This document shows, in pieces, positions 1-10,839 of a stretch of DNA of 64,000 nt (its first letter is position 1; the number at the start of each line of letters is the position of its first letter). The translations under genes and the position numbers were made by a program. The notes beneath the pieces are model-generated. The model saw only the letters and a list, made by a program, of their open reading frames with translations, did not search any database and was not told where the DNA came from. The DNA comes from Ceratotherium simum simum (lineage: Eukaryota > Chordata > Mammalia > Perissodactyla > Rhinocerotidae). The stretch spans positions 1,216,200 to 1,280,199 of the forward strand of contig NW_004454266.1 in assembly GCF_000283155.1 (NCBI RefSeq), given 5' to 3'.

Positions 1-1178
1 GAATGTTAGACCTGAAACTATGAAACTTCTAGAAGAAAACATAGGCAGTATGCTCTTCAACATTGGTCTTAGCAACATATTTTCAAGCACCATGTCTGAC
101 TGGGCAAGAGAAACAATAGAAAAAATAAACAAATGGGACTACATCAAACTAAAAAGCTTCTGCACAGCAAAGGAAACCAACAAGAGAACAAAAAGACAAC
201 TTAACAATTGGGAGAAGATGTTTGCAAACCATACATCTGATAAGGGCTTAATCTCCAAAATATAGAAAGAACTCATGCATCTCAACAACAACAAAAAATA
301 CCAACCCAATTAAAAAATGGGCAAAAGACCTGAACAGACATTTCTCCAAAGAAGATATACAGATGGCCAACAGTCACATGAAAAGCTGTTGAACATCATT
401 AACTATCAGGGAAATGCAAATCAAAACTACAATGAGATATCACCTCATGCCCGTGAGAATGCCTGTAATTACCAAGACAGGAAACAGCAAGTGTTGCAGA
501 GGATGTGGAGAGATGGGAACTCTCATACACTGCTGGTGGGAGTGCAAACTGGTGCAGCCACTAGGGAAAACAGTATGGAGATTCCTTAAAAATTTAAGGA
601 TAGAACTACCATATGATCCAGTTATTCCACTGCTGAGTATTTAACCAAAGAACTTGAAAACACCAAAGCATAAAGATACATGCACCCCTGTGTTCATTGC
701 AGCATTATTCACAGTAGCCAAGACTTAAAAGCAACCTAAGTGCCCATCCACGGAAGAATGGGTAAGGAAGATGTGGTATACATACACAATGGTATACTAC
801 TCAGCCATAAGAAACAATGAAATCCAGCCATTTGTGACACCATGGATGGACACTGAGGGTATTATGCAGAGTGAAATATGTCAGAGGGAAAAGGTCAAAT
901 ACCGTATGATCTCACTCATTAAGTAGTAGATGGTGATAACAACAAACAAACACATAGAGACAGAGATTGGATTCGTGGTTACCAGAGGGGAAGAGGGGAG
1001 GGAGGAGGGCAAAATGGATAATTAGGCACACGTGTGTGGTGATGCGTTGTAATAAGTATTTGAGTGGTGAACATGATGTAATCTATGCACAAATAGAAGT
1101 ATAATGATGTACACCTGAAATTTATACAATGTTATGAATTAATGTTACTGCAATAAACAAAAAATTTAAAAAAAAATT
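1..1178 (+). mobile_element. L1 LINE, 3' part (ORF2 C-terminus, 3'UTR, A-rich tail)
   Basis: Sense-strand L1, truncated by the window start. Broken frames at 20-265 and 317-589 carry the familiar ORF2 C-terminal wording (WDYIKLKSF, then the NNWEKMFAN type, then a [11 protein letters not shown] stretch that matches the 'HCWWECK' zinc-knuckle region of L1 in another frame), with stops and frameshifts between them. It then reads through typical L1 3' sequence (the atgatccag and catggatgga regions), has AATAAA at 1152-1157, and ends in an A-rich tail before the ERE. It is a dead copy; no functional ORF remains. Confidence 0.9.
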
Positions 1179-1197
1179 TAATTTTCGCTTTACTTTT

Positions 1198-1433
1198 TTT
1201 TTGTGAGGAAGATCAGCCCTGAGCTAACATCTGCCAATCCTCCTCTTTTTGCTGTGGAAGATTGGCCCTGGGCTAACATCCGTGCCCATCTTCCTCTACT
1301 TTATATAGGACACTGCCACAGCATGGCTTGACCAGCAATATATCTGTGTGTGCCTGGGATCTGAACCGGCGGACCCCGGGCCCCTGCAGCGGAGCGTGCG
1401 CACTTAACCACTTGCGCCACGGGGCTGGCACCT
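1198..1433 (-). mobile_element. ERE-type tRNA-derived SINE (perissodactyl)
   Basis: Read on the minus strand it begins with the tRNA-like head (GTGGCGCAAGTGGTTAAGTG, then the B-box-like GTTCAGATCCC) and ends with the 'agctaacatc' tail and an A-run (T-run at 1194-1202). The flanks carry a 16-bp target-site duplication with one mismatch: ttttcgctttactttt at 1182-1197 and ttttcactttactttt at 1436-1451. It inserted just downstream of the L1 tail. This family is diagnostic of perissodactyls. Confidence 0.93.
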
Positions 1434-1582
1434 ATTTTTCACTTTACTTTTGATGTCTCTCCGTTGTCTATGAAGATGAATGATAAAATAGGAGTAAGTG
1501 AGTCATCACTGCTTTTCCCCTTGGTATCAACAAAGTTTTTGCTTTCATCTGGAAAATAGTGAACTATTAAATTATAAGATTG

Positions 1583-2110
1583 TTGAAAGTTTAGCTAAGC
1601 TACTCCAAAGTATTGGTGCCTTGACATCCATTTTGTTTGGCCAAGTGGCCTACGGGGTAAACTGATGCCAGTCTCCTCAGGTGAGTATGTGCTCTAGATA
1701 ACAGCCTTCAGAGTCACAAGGAACTATAAGTTCCTGATACGACTTCTCTAACAGTCTTTGTGATCAACAGTCTCTCCCCTGCTTCCCAGGGCCTTCCCCT
1801 TATGTGCCCCTTACCTAAGAACCCCGTGGAGCTTACCAAAACCCCACTCTTTTGGTTTGAATTGACCAATCTGGCCTTAGCCTGGGAAGCCCAAAGCACT
1901 CAACTCATGGACCTTAATAAAGGCATGTGCCCCAGATCCTATCATTCTCTCTGTCTGCACTCTACTTTGACTTCTCTGTGTGGCCTGTCAAGGCGTGCTG
2001 TGTACTTCTTCCAGGACCTGTAAGTAATGAACTTCTCTGTTTTGATTTCTCTTGTGGTCTATTGTTGAACTTTGACTCACCATCTGCCACCCTGTGCTCT
2101 ACTTAACAAA
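1583..2110 (+). mobile_element. Possible ERV LTR (solo, boundaries uncertain)
   Basis: The stretch has LTR-like structure: a CT-rich U3-like part, an AATAAA at 1917-1922 followed by a pyrimidine-rich R/U5-like part, and plausible TG...CA ends ('tgttgaaag' to 'cttaaca'). I found no convincing target duplication, and the family is not identified. The open frame at 1760-2023 lies inside it and resembles no protein I know. Confidence 0.4.
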
Positions 2111-2189
2111 TGTTAATTTGACAAAGTCGTAACGAAGAAGCTAACTTGTCCATATTAAATTTAAGGGGCATCCTCCCAGATACTCATGA

Positions 2190-5100
2190 AGATTTATTTT
2201 TTTAATTAACATACAGTAAAAGTGACTTTTTGGTGTACATTTCTATTAACTTTAGTGCATGTATAGTTTCCCATAACAGCCACCACAATCAAGATACAGG
2301 AGAGTTTCATCAACTCCCAAATCTTTTCTTTACTATCTTTTTGTAGCCATACCCTCCCCCATTCGTATATAATTCATGCCAACCACTGATCTATTGTCCA
2401 TCACTGTATTTTTTTCTTTTCAAGAATGTCATAAATATAAAATCACATAGTATGTAACTTTTTGAGTCTAGCTACTCTGAATTAACATAATGCCTTTAAG
2501 ATTCATGCAAGTTGCCCCCTGTATCAAAAATGTGTTTCTTTTTGTGGCTGACTACCACTCCATTATAAAGATGTACCACCGTTTGCTTTTTCAATCACCT
2601 ACTGAAGGCTGTTTTGATTGTTTCCAGTTTTTGGCAGTTATGAAAAGAGTTGCTATAAACATTTGTGTATAAATATTTGTGTGAATATAACCTTTCTCTT
2701 CTCTAAGGTAAATACTTAGGAGTAGAATTGATGGATCATACCATAAGTGAATGCTTAATCTTACAAAAAACTGACAAACTGTACCACATCACTGCATAAT
2801 TTTGCATTCCCATCAACACTGCATGACAGTTCCACTTGCTTTGCATCCTCACACTAGGTATGGTCAGTCTTTTCAATTTTAGGTATTTTAGGAAGTGTGT
2901 AGTAATATACTGTTATGAGTTTAATTTATATTTTCCTTATGACTAATCATGTTGAGCACTTTTTCATATACTTATTTGGCTTCCTTATGTCCCCTTTGGT
3001 AAAGTGTCTGTGAAAATCTTTTGCCCATTTTTAAATTGGAATCTTTGTTTTCTTACCACTGAATTTTAAGAGATCTTTATATATTCTGGAAATAAGACTT
3101 TTGTGGGACTGGTGATTTCAAATACTTTCTCTTTCTGTTGTCTTACTTTTCACTTTATTAACAGTCTTTCACAGAGCAGACATTTTTAATTTTGATGAAG
3201 TTCAACTTACCAAATTTCTTCTTTAAGGATCATGCTTTTGCTGTCATGTGTGAGAATTCTTTGGCAAACTTCTAGTCACAAAGATTTCCTGCTATATTTT
3301 CTTTTAAAGGATTTCTAGTCTTACACTTCACACTTTGATATATTATGAGTTTTATGATAAATTTTATATATGAATGTACAATTATTCCAACACCAATTGT
3401 GAAAAGACTGTCATTTCTCCATTGAATTGTCTGTACACCTTTTTAAAAAAATCAATTGCCCGTATTTGTGTGGGTCCATTTCTGGACTCTCAATTTTATC
3501 ACATTGATATATGTTTATCACTTCAGATATACCACACTCATTTGATTACTGTAGCTTTTTATTTGATCTTAAAATCAGATAATAAAATTTCTCCAACTGT
3601 ATTTTTATTTTTTAAAATTATTTTGAGTATTCTAGTTTATTTTGCCTTTTCACATAAATTTTAGAATCAGATTATGTGTACCTTCAAAAAGTTCTGATGA
3701 GATTTTGATTGGAGTTACAATAAATTAAAATAACAATTTGGGAAAAACTGACATAATTATCAGATTGAGTCTTCCCACCCATGAACACAGTATGTCTCTC
3801 CATTTGTTTATTTCTTCCATCGACATTTTATAGATGTTAGTATATAGTTCCTGTACTTGTTTTGTTAGATTTATACTTAATATTTCATTTTGGAGCTGCT
3901 GTATGCCATTTTGTCTCTAATTTTGACTTCTAATCCTTCATTGCTTGCATATAAAAATAAAATTAATTTTTGTGTTTTGATCTTATATCTTGTGACTTTG
4001 CCAAGCTCACTTATTAGTTCTAATTTTTTTGAGATTCATTGGGATTTTCTATGTAGGCAATCATGATGTCTAAGAATAGGGACAGTTTTCTTTCTTTCTT
4101 TCTATTCTGCGTGGCTTTTATTTCCTTTTCTTGCCTTATTGTGATAGTTGGGACCTCCACTACAATCTTGAATAGGAATGATGAGAGTGGACATCCTTGT
4201 CTTGTACTTAACTTTAGGGGCAACACAGTTAGTCTTTCACCATTATGTATGATGTTATCTGTCAGTTTTAAAATATACACACTTTATCAAGTTAAGGAAA
4301 TTTCTTTCTACTCGTAAGTTGCTGAGAATTTTTATTAGTTTGTATGAGAGTTAATAGAAGAAGAGATGTTAAAATTTTTTCAAAAATGTTTTCTACGTCA
4401 ATAGATATAATTGTGTCTTTCTCTTTTATAGACTATTAATATACGGTTGTTGTTGTTAGTGCCGTTGAGTTGATTCTGACTCCTAGCGACCCAGTGTACA
4501 GTAGAGCTAAACCCTGCCCAATCTTCTTGGGCCATCCTCACCTTCCCATGTTGTATCAGACAATGCTCCATTGCTATTTATAAGGTTTCCGTGGCCAATT
4601 TTTTTGGAAGTGGTTCACCAGATCCTTTTTCCTATTCTGTCTTAGTCTAGAAGCTCTGCTGAAACCTGTCCATTATAGGTGACCCTGCTGCTATTTGAAA
4701 TACTGGTGACATAGCTTTCAGCATCACGACACGCAGCTGTCACAGTATCACAACTGACGGATGAATAGTGTGGTTTCCTGACTGGGAAATGAACCCAGGC
4801 CCCTGTGGTAAGAGTGCTGAATCTTATCCACTAGCCAGCCAGGGCTGGCTGTTACGGTAGGGTACATTAATTGATTTTGAATATTGAACCAGGCTTGTAT
4901 TCTTGGGATTCACACCACATTGTTGTAGTGTATTATTCTTCTTATATATTTCTGGTTTCAATTTGATAAATTTTTGTTGAGAATTTTGGCATATATGTTC
5001 ATGAAGGATATCAGTGTATAATTTTCTGGCACTGTCTTCACCTGAGTTTGGAATCAAGGTAATGCTGCGCTCATAAGTTGAGTTGGGAAATGTTCCCTTC

Positions 5101-7660
5101 TCTTCTATTTTCTAGAAGAAATTGTGTAGAACTTCTGTTATTTCCTCCTTAAATGTTTGGTAGAATTTGCCATCTGGGCTTGGAGATTTTTTTCAAAAGG
5201 TTTCCAGCTACACATTTAATTGCTTCAACGGTTATAGGACTATTCAGTTTATCTATTTCATGAAAAATGAGGTATTTTAGTTTTTGGTTTTTAAAGTTTA
5301 TTGATTTTATTAAAGTTGAATATATTTTCATACAGTTTTCGTGGTATTCTCTTATTGTCCTTTTAAACTTCAGAGTCTCTATTCATAGCCCCCTTTTGAG
5401 TATTCTCTCTTATTTTCTTTGTTAGTCACACTGGAATTTTAGAAATTTTATTGATCTGTTACAAGAATCAACTTTTGGTTTAAACTATTTTTCCAGGTTA
5501 TTTCCTATTTTAAGTTTCATTCATATCTACTCTTTGCTTTATTATTTGCTGGCTTCTATTAGACTTGGGTTTATTTTGCTCTTCTTTTTTAGTTTTTTTT
5601 TTTTTTTTTTAAGGTAAAGTTTAGATTATTGATTTGGGATCTCCATTCTTTTCTAATATGAGTATTTAATAATATGCATTGCCCTTTAAGCACTGCTTTA
5701 GCTGCATCCCACAAATTTTGATTCATGGCATTTTCATTTACTTCAAAATACTATCTAATTTTCTTTGTGATTTTCTCTTTGATCCATGGATTACTTAAAG
5801 GAATATTATCTAATTTTCAAATGCTTGGATATTATCCTGTTATCTTTCTGGTGCTATTTCTAGTTTAATTTCATTTATGATCTGAGAATGTATGTTCTAT
5901 AATTTCAATTTGCCTAAAAACATAAGGTATATCTTGGTGAATGTTTCAAGTGCATTTGAAAAGAATGTATAGTCTGCTCTTGTTGAATCAACTGTTCTAT
6001 AAATGTCAATTAAATCTATTGTTTAGTTTTTCTATAGTCTTGCTGATTTTCTGCCTACTAGAGACTGAGAGAAGAGTACTGAAGTGTCCAATTCTAATTT
6101 TTGATTTGTCTATTTTTTCACTTCTCTTCTACTAATTTTTCCTCCATGTATTCTGAAGCTCTGCTGTTTGGTGATATGCATTTAGGATTGTTATATATTC
6201 TTGTTCAATTCCCTTATTATATAATGCTGTCTTTATCCATTGTAATTTTCTTTGCTCTAAAGTCTACTTTATCCGATATTAATATACCCAGTCCACTTTT
6301 CTTTTAATTAGAGTTTGTATAGTAGACTTTTTTCTATTCTTTTATTTTTAACCTACTTACATCATTATATTTGAGGTGAGTTTGTTGTAGACAGCATGTA
6401 GTTGGATCATATTTTTGGTTTTTAACCAACTGACAACCTCTGTTTTTAAATTGATGTGTTTAAACTATTTGCATTTAATGTTATTATTATTTTTTATTAT
6501 TCATTTCCTGTTTGTTCATTCTGTACTTTTTACACTATTTTCCTTTTCCTGCCTTGTTTGGGGTAATTTGAACATCTTTTTGTACTCAATTTCAATTCAC
6601 ATATTGTGTATTTTATCATATCTCTTTGCAAAGTTTTTTGTGTATGTGTGGTTGCTCTAGGAATTACAATCTATACTTAAATTTGTACAATTTATTGAGT
6701 CAATATTTTGCCACTTGAAATGTGGAAAATTTAACATTACATAGGTTCCTTTATGTAGTCATCCTCTATATTATAATTGCATACAGTTAAAACTAAGTGG
6801 GTAAATTTTGCTTTTAACTGTCCAATATATCTCTAAAAAACTCAAAAAAGAAAAATAGACTACTACATTTACCAAGACTCTTACCATTTCTGTTGTTCTT
6901 CCTTTATTCCTCATGTTCCAAGTTCCCTCCTAGCATCATTTAGCAATTCTTTTAAAGCTGATCTGCTGACAACAGATTTTCTTATATTTTCATCTGAGAA
7001 TTTCTTTATTTCACTTACATCTTGAATAGCATTTTTCATGGGTATTAAATTCTGGTTGGTAGTTCTTTTTTTCATTAATTTAAAAATTTTGTTTCCCTTC
7101 CTTTAGACCTCAATGGTTTCTGATGAGAACTCTGTAGTCTTTTGACTCAATGCTCCTCTAAAAATGTTGCATTGACTTTTATCTGATTGCTTTCAAGTAA
7201 TTTTTCGTCTTTATTTTTCAAAAAAGTTTTATTATGATGTGTCTGGGCATGGATTTCTTTGGGTTTATGTTGTTTGAGGTACGCTGAGTTTCCAGAAGCT
7301 GTAGGTATAAGTCTTTGGCCAAAATTGGAAAATTTTCAGCCATTATTTCTTCAAATATTTTTCTGGCTCTCGCTCTTTCTACTTTCCTTCTGGGACTCTG
7401 ATGACATGAATATTACACCTTTGTATGGTGTACCTCAGGTCTCTGTTGCTATCTTTTCAATTCGTATATTGTCTATTAGTTAGATAGGATAATTTCTATT
7501 AATCTATTTTTATGGTCACGGACTCTTTGTTCTGACATCTCCCTCTGTTCTTTTGTCATCTTTCTTCTATCATTTCCATTTTGCTATTGACTATAGCTAG
7601 TGAATTTTCTATTTCAATTATTGTATTTTTAACTTCTAAAATTTCCATAACAGAAGGTTG
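2190..7660 (-). mobile_element. Ancient L1 LINE, near full length, antisense
   Basis: From 2190 the plus strand reads the complement of an old L1 3'UTR, then the ORF2 C-terminus (complement of the 'ataatgctgc'-type region near 2640), the reverse transcriptase region around 3800-5300, the endonuclease region around 5600-6400, and a 5' region around 7000-7660 with wording typical of the 5' part of L1M elements (cattatttcttcaaatattt at 7341-7360). No frame is longer than about 90 codons, so it is long dead. It is interrupted by the composite SINE at 4448-4852. The left and right ends are approximate. Confidence 0.85.
4448..4852 (-). mobile_element. Composite SINE: tRNA-like head, RTE-type 3' tail
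   Basis: Read on the minus strand, the element starts with a tRNA-like head (CTGGCTAGTGGATAAGATTC as A-box side, GGGTTCATTTCCC as B box near 4790-4802). It ends in a tail containing GTCGCTAGGAGTCAGAATC and a short (AAC)n run, which is the 3' end style of SINEs mobilised by RTE/BovB-type LINEs. The flanks share tacggt (4442-4447 and 4853-4858), and the surrounding antisense L1 reads continuously across, so it is a nested insertion. It differs clearly from the ERE copies in this window. The family name is not certain. Confidence 0.72.
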
Positions 7661-8145
7661 CCCTCCCTGAGAGATTTAGGCTCCTGCAAGTCCACTCTGT
7701 TGTGCTGCGGCTGTTGTTGTTGCTACCACTATCATGAGATTGCTTGGAGGCTGAGTACAACAGAACAGAGAAAAAAAAATTTTTTTTAAATAGTAGGATT
7801 TTCACCATATTCTCTGAACATTAGGACACATTGTTTCTGCAACTTGTGCCAGAACTGGAGGGCTTCTCTTGGAGTTCTCTCTTTCTGTGTACTGATGCCC
7901 ACTCCCATGTTTTAGATTGCCTTGGTCCAGCACAAGAGATATCAGTGGGAAAAAATAATATGCTCATCACTGGTTTGTTGGTACTTCATATTCTGAATTT
8001 CTTCCCCAATGTTCCTTCTACCATTCATTTCTTGTAGTCCTCCCATAGTCCTCAAATAGCTGTTTCATACATTCTGTCCAGGTTTTAGAGTTGCACTCAG
8101 TGGGCAAGGTAGCGTAGAATGTACTTATTCTGTTTCCAGTTATAT
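7661..8145. other. Unassigned, possibly L1 5' region
   Basis: This stretch follows directly on the 5' side of the antisense L1. It contains a (GTT)n-like patch at 7712-7722 and an A/T homopolymer pair near 7771-7788. It could be the 5'UTR of that L1, but I cannot confirm this from the sequence. Confidence 0.35.
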
Positions 8146-8480
8146 TAGTTTCCTGTGGCTGCTATAATAAGTTACCACAAACAGGGTGGCTTAAAGCACC
8201 AGAAATTTATTCTCCTGCAGAGACTAATAATGTCCAAGTTCATTTTTAACAAGGTCTGTTTTCTACACAATTGTAGGACATACTTTAGCTAAGTCTTCTG
8301 CCGCTTTATAACAAGGACTGCTTTTCCTCCAGTTGCCAATAACATTTTCTTTATTTCTTTCTGAACCCTATCTACAAGTGCCTTTAATAGTCTCTTTAAG
8401 GAAATCTAGGCTTTTTCTATCATTCTTCATTTATCTTGTGATCCAGCCACCTCAAAATGTGGCTTCTGAGGTTGATGAAG
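8146..8480 (-). mobile_element. MaLR (MLT1-type) LTR edge plus internal fragment
   Basis: The left part (8146-8220) is the antisense edge of an MLT1-like LTR: the complement of the terminal 'GTGGTAACTTATTATAGCAG' region, followed by the 'cagaaatttattctc' block. The right part (about 8300-8430) matches, with divergence, 61341-61475 in this same window ('ataacaagga', 'ccaataacat', 'aatctaggctttt'), which lies in a MaLR internal region. The element is short and rearranged. Confidence 0.65.
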
Positions 8481-8489
8481 CACAGAAGG

Positions 8490-9510
8490 AGTGAAAGAAG
8501 CAGAAAAAGAATTTTTTTAGCTGTGAACTCAGAAAAGATACTCATCATTTACACTCACATTTTATTTTCCTGAATTATGTGGTCCCAATATAATTAGAAG
8601 GTAGATGATAAAATGGGGTATTACATGTGGTAGGAAAGAGGAAATGTGTAGTGCCACATTACCTAAACTAAAATACATATAGATGGGTTGAAATAATGCA
8701 TAAATATAAAAAAAAAAAAGTATAGTTAGAAGTCAGCCATCAATGGCATACGAATGGTGAATCTAGCTGCAAGCAGGTAGGATAGCATTTCTTTCTCATT
8801 TACGGCCCTGGACTTAATTTTTTTCATTGTCTCCATTTTTTTTCTCAAAACCACATTTAGAGAAAGAATGTACAGGATGAATTGAATGAGCTTCTAAAGT
8901 CACTTTAGGCACATGTACCAAATCTGCACCCTGCAGCCACTGCCACATTGCCTGAGAGAATATTCAAAGGAGATACTAAAGATGACTAAGACAAGAGGAG
9001 GAAAGAACCACAAGAGAAATTGGCATGATTATTTGTCAAATCATTTCCTGCAAAGTTAGATCCCATTCCTAAAAAGGCATTAGTAAGAAAGAAGTTATTC
9101 ATAGGGTGCAAAGGGAAACTTGAAGCTGGCCAATAAGGATGAGAACAATCCTGCAGAAAACAGGGTAGGCACACAAAGCTGAAGTCCTGCAGATGCCAAG
9201 TTAAGGGTGAAGGTTTGTGATAGTTGCACTTCTGGGGACTGTGTATTTTAAATACTTGACATTTTTATTGTTTTATAAAGTTGTAGAGTTATGTTTTACA
9301 TTTTTTAAGCTTTGATTTTAGCACACCTAATATTTATTGTTGTTTTTGAGGAAGTCATTAATGTTACTAATAGAATATCTTAGAATTTAGATTGAACAGG
9401 GAAGAGCAGAATTTTATCTCCTACTCTATGTGAGGATTCTCCAAGTTCCGAAGGAGAGTTTCCTTGGCACACACACATATTAGTCAGTGTGGTATAAATT
9501 CCTGCAGTGT
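8490..9510. other. Unassigned intergenic sequence
   Basis: No gene and no repeat that I recognise. There is an A-run at 8708-8719. The frame at 8986-9174 (minus) has no recognisable domain. Confidence 0.4.
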
Positions 9511-9514
9511 TATT

Positions 9515-10830
9515 TTTAACTGCATTATTGAAATATAATTTGTATGTAGTAAGATTCACCTATTTCATGTGTTCAATTCAATGATTTTTAGTACATTCAG
9601 AGTCACATAACCATCACCACAATCTAAATTTAGCACACTTTTATCACCTTAAAAAGAAATGTCAGAAAAGGGAGGTGTTGTTTAATGGGAATAGAGTTTC
9701 AAATTTGCAAGATGAAAAAGCTCTGCAGATCTGTTCACAAGGGTGGGAATATACTTAATACTACTGAACTGTACGCTTAAAAGTGGTTAAGATGGTAAAT
9801 TTTATGTTATGTGTTTTTTACCACAATAAGAGAAATTTAAAAATAAAAACAGAAATGCCATATTCATTAGCCGTCACTCCCTATTCCCCACCACCCATCT
9901 ACCCTATGCAAACACTAACCTACTTTCAAACTCTCTATATTTGCCTATTCCAGACATTTCATACAAGTGGAATAAGAATATGTGGTCTTTGGTGACTGGC
10001 TTGTTTCAGTTATCATAATATTGTTAAGTTTTATCCATGTGATAACATTTAGCACTTCGTTCCCTTATATTGCAGAACACACTATTCCAATGTATCAATA
10101 TACCACATTTTATTTATCTATTAGTCAGTTTTGAACATTTGGATTGTTTCCACTTTTTAACTATTATGGATAATGCTGCTATAAACATTCATGCACAAGT
10201 TTTTATGTGAACATATGTTTTCCTTTCTCTTGGATATATACCTAGAAGCGGAATTGCTGAATCACAAGTGAATTCTATGTTTAGCAATTTGAGAAACTGC
10301 CTGTTTTCCAAAGTAGCTCCACCATTTTACATTCCCACCAGCAATGTAAGAGGATTCCAATTTCTTCACATCCTTGTCAACACATTTTACTGTTCATGTT
10401 TTTATTATAGTCATTCTAGTGGATGAGAAGTGAAATCTCACTGTGGTTTTGATTTGCAGTTACCTACTGATTAACAGTGTTGAACATATATTCATGTCCC
10501 ATTTGGTTATTTGTATGTCTTCTGTAGAGAAATGTCTATTCAAATTTTTCACCCATTTATTAGTTCAGTTGTTTGTCTTTACAGCTGAGTTGTGGTAGTT
10601 CTTTACCTATTCTGAATACAAGTCCCTTATCAAATATATAATTTGCAAATATTTTCTTTCATGCTATCAGTTATCTTTTCACTTTCTTTAAAATGTCCCC
10701 TGAAGCACAAAAGTTTTATATTTTGGTGAAATTCAATTTACCTATTTTTTTTCTTTTGTCACTTGTGCTTTTGGTGTCAAGAAATCATTGCCTAATGGAA
10801 GATTCTAAAGTTTTACTGCTGTGATGTATT
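9515..10830 (-). mobile_element. Old L1 3' end, antisense
   Basis: The plus strand reads the complement of an L1 3'UTR (attgaaatataattt, then the 'accatcaccacaatct' block at 9610-9625) and then the ORF2 C-terminus, including 'ggataatgctgctataaaca' at 10168-10187 and 'cattcccaccagcaatgt' near 10331-10348. It is interrupted by a sense L1 fragment at 9663-9848. It contains no intact frame. Confidence 0.85.
9663..9848 (+). mobile_element. Short L1 3' end nested in antisense L1
   Basis: This segment carries a typical sense L1M 3'UTR end: 'agagtttcaaatttgcaaga', 'gatgaaaaagctctg', 'ctgaactgtacgcttaaaa', 'ttttaccacaataa', then an A-rich tail. The host L1 resumes directly afterwards. Flanking aaaaagaaatg (about 9652-9661) and aaaacagaaatg (about 9847-9858) look like an imperfect target duplication. 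Confidence 0.75.
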
Positions 10831-10839
10831 CTAAGAGGT

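Noticed and set aside
1760..2023. 87-codon frame overlapping an antisense frame
   Set aside because: Falls in an LTR-like region with AATAAA inside the frame; no known protein similarity.
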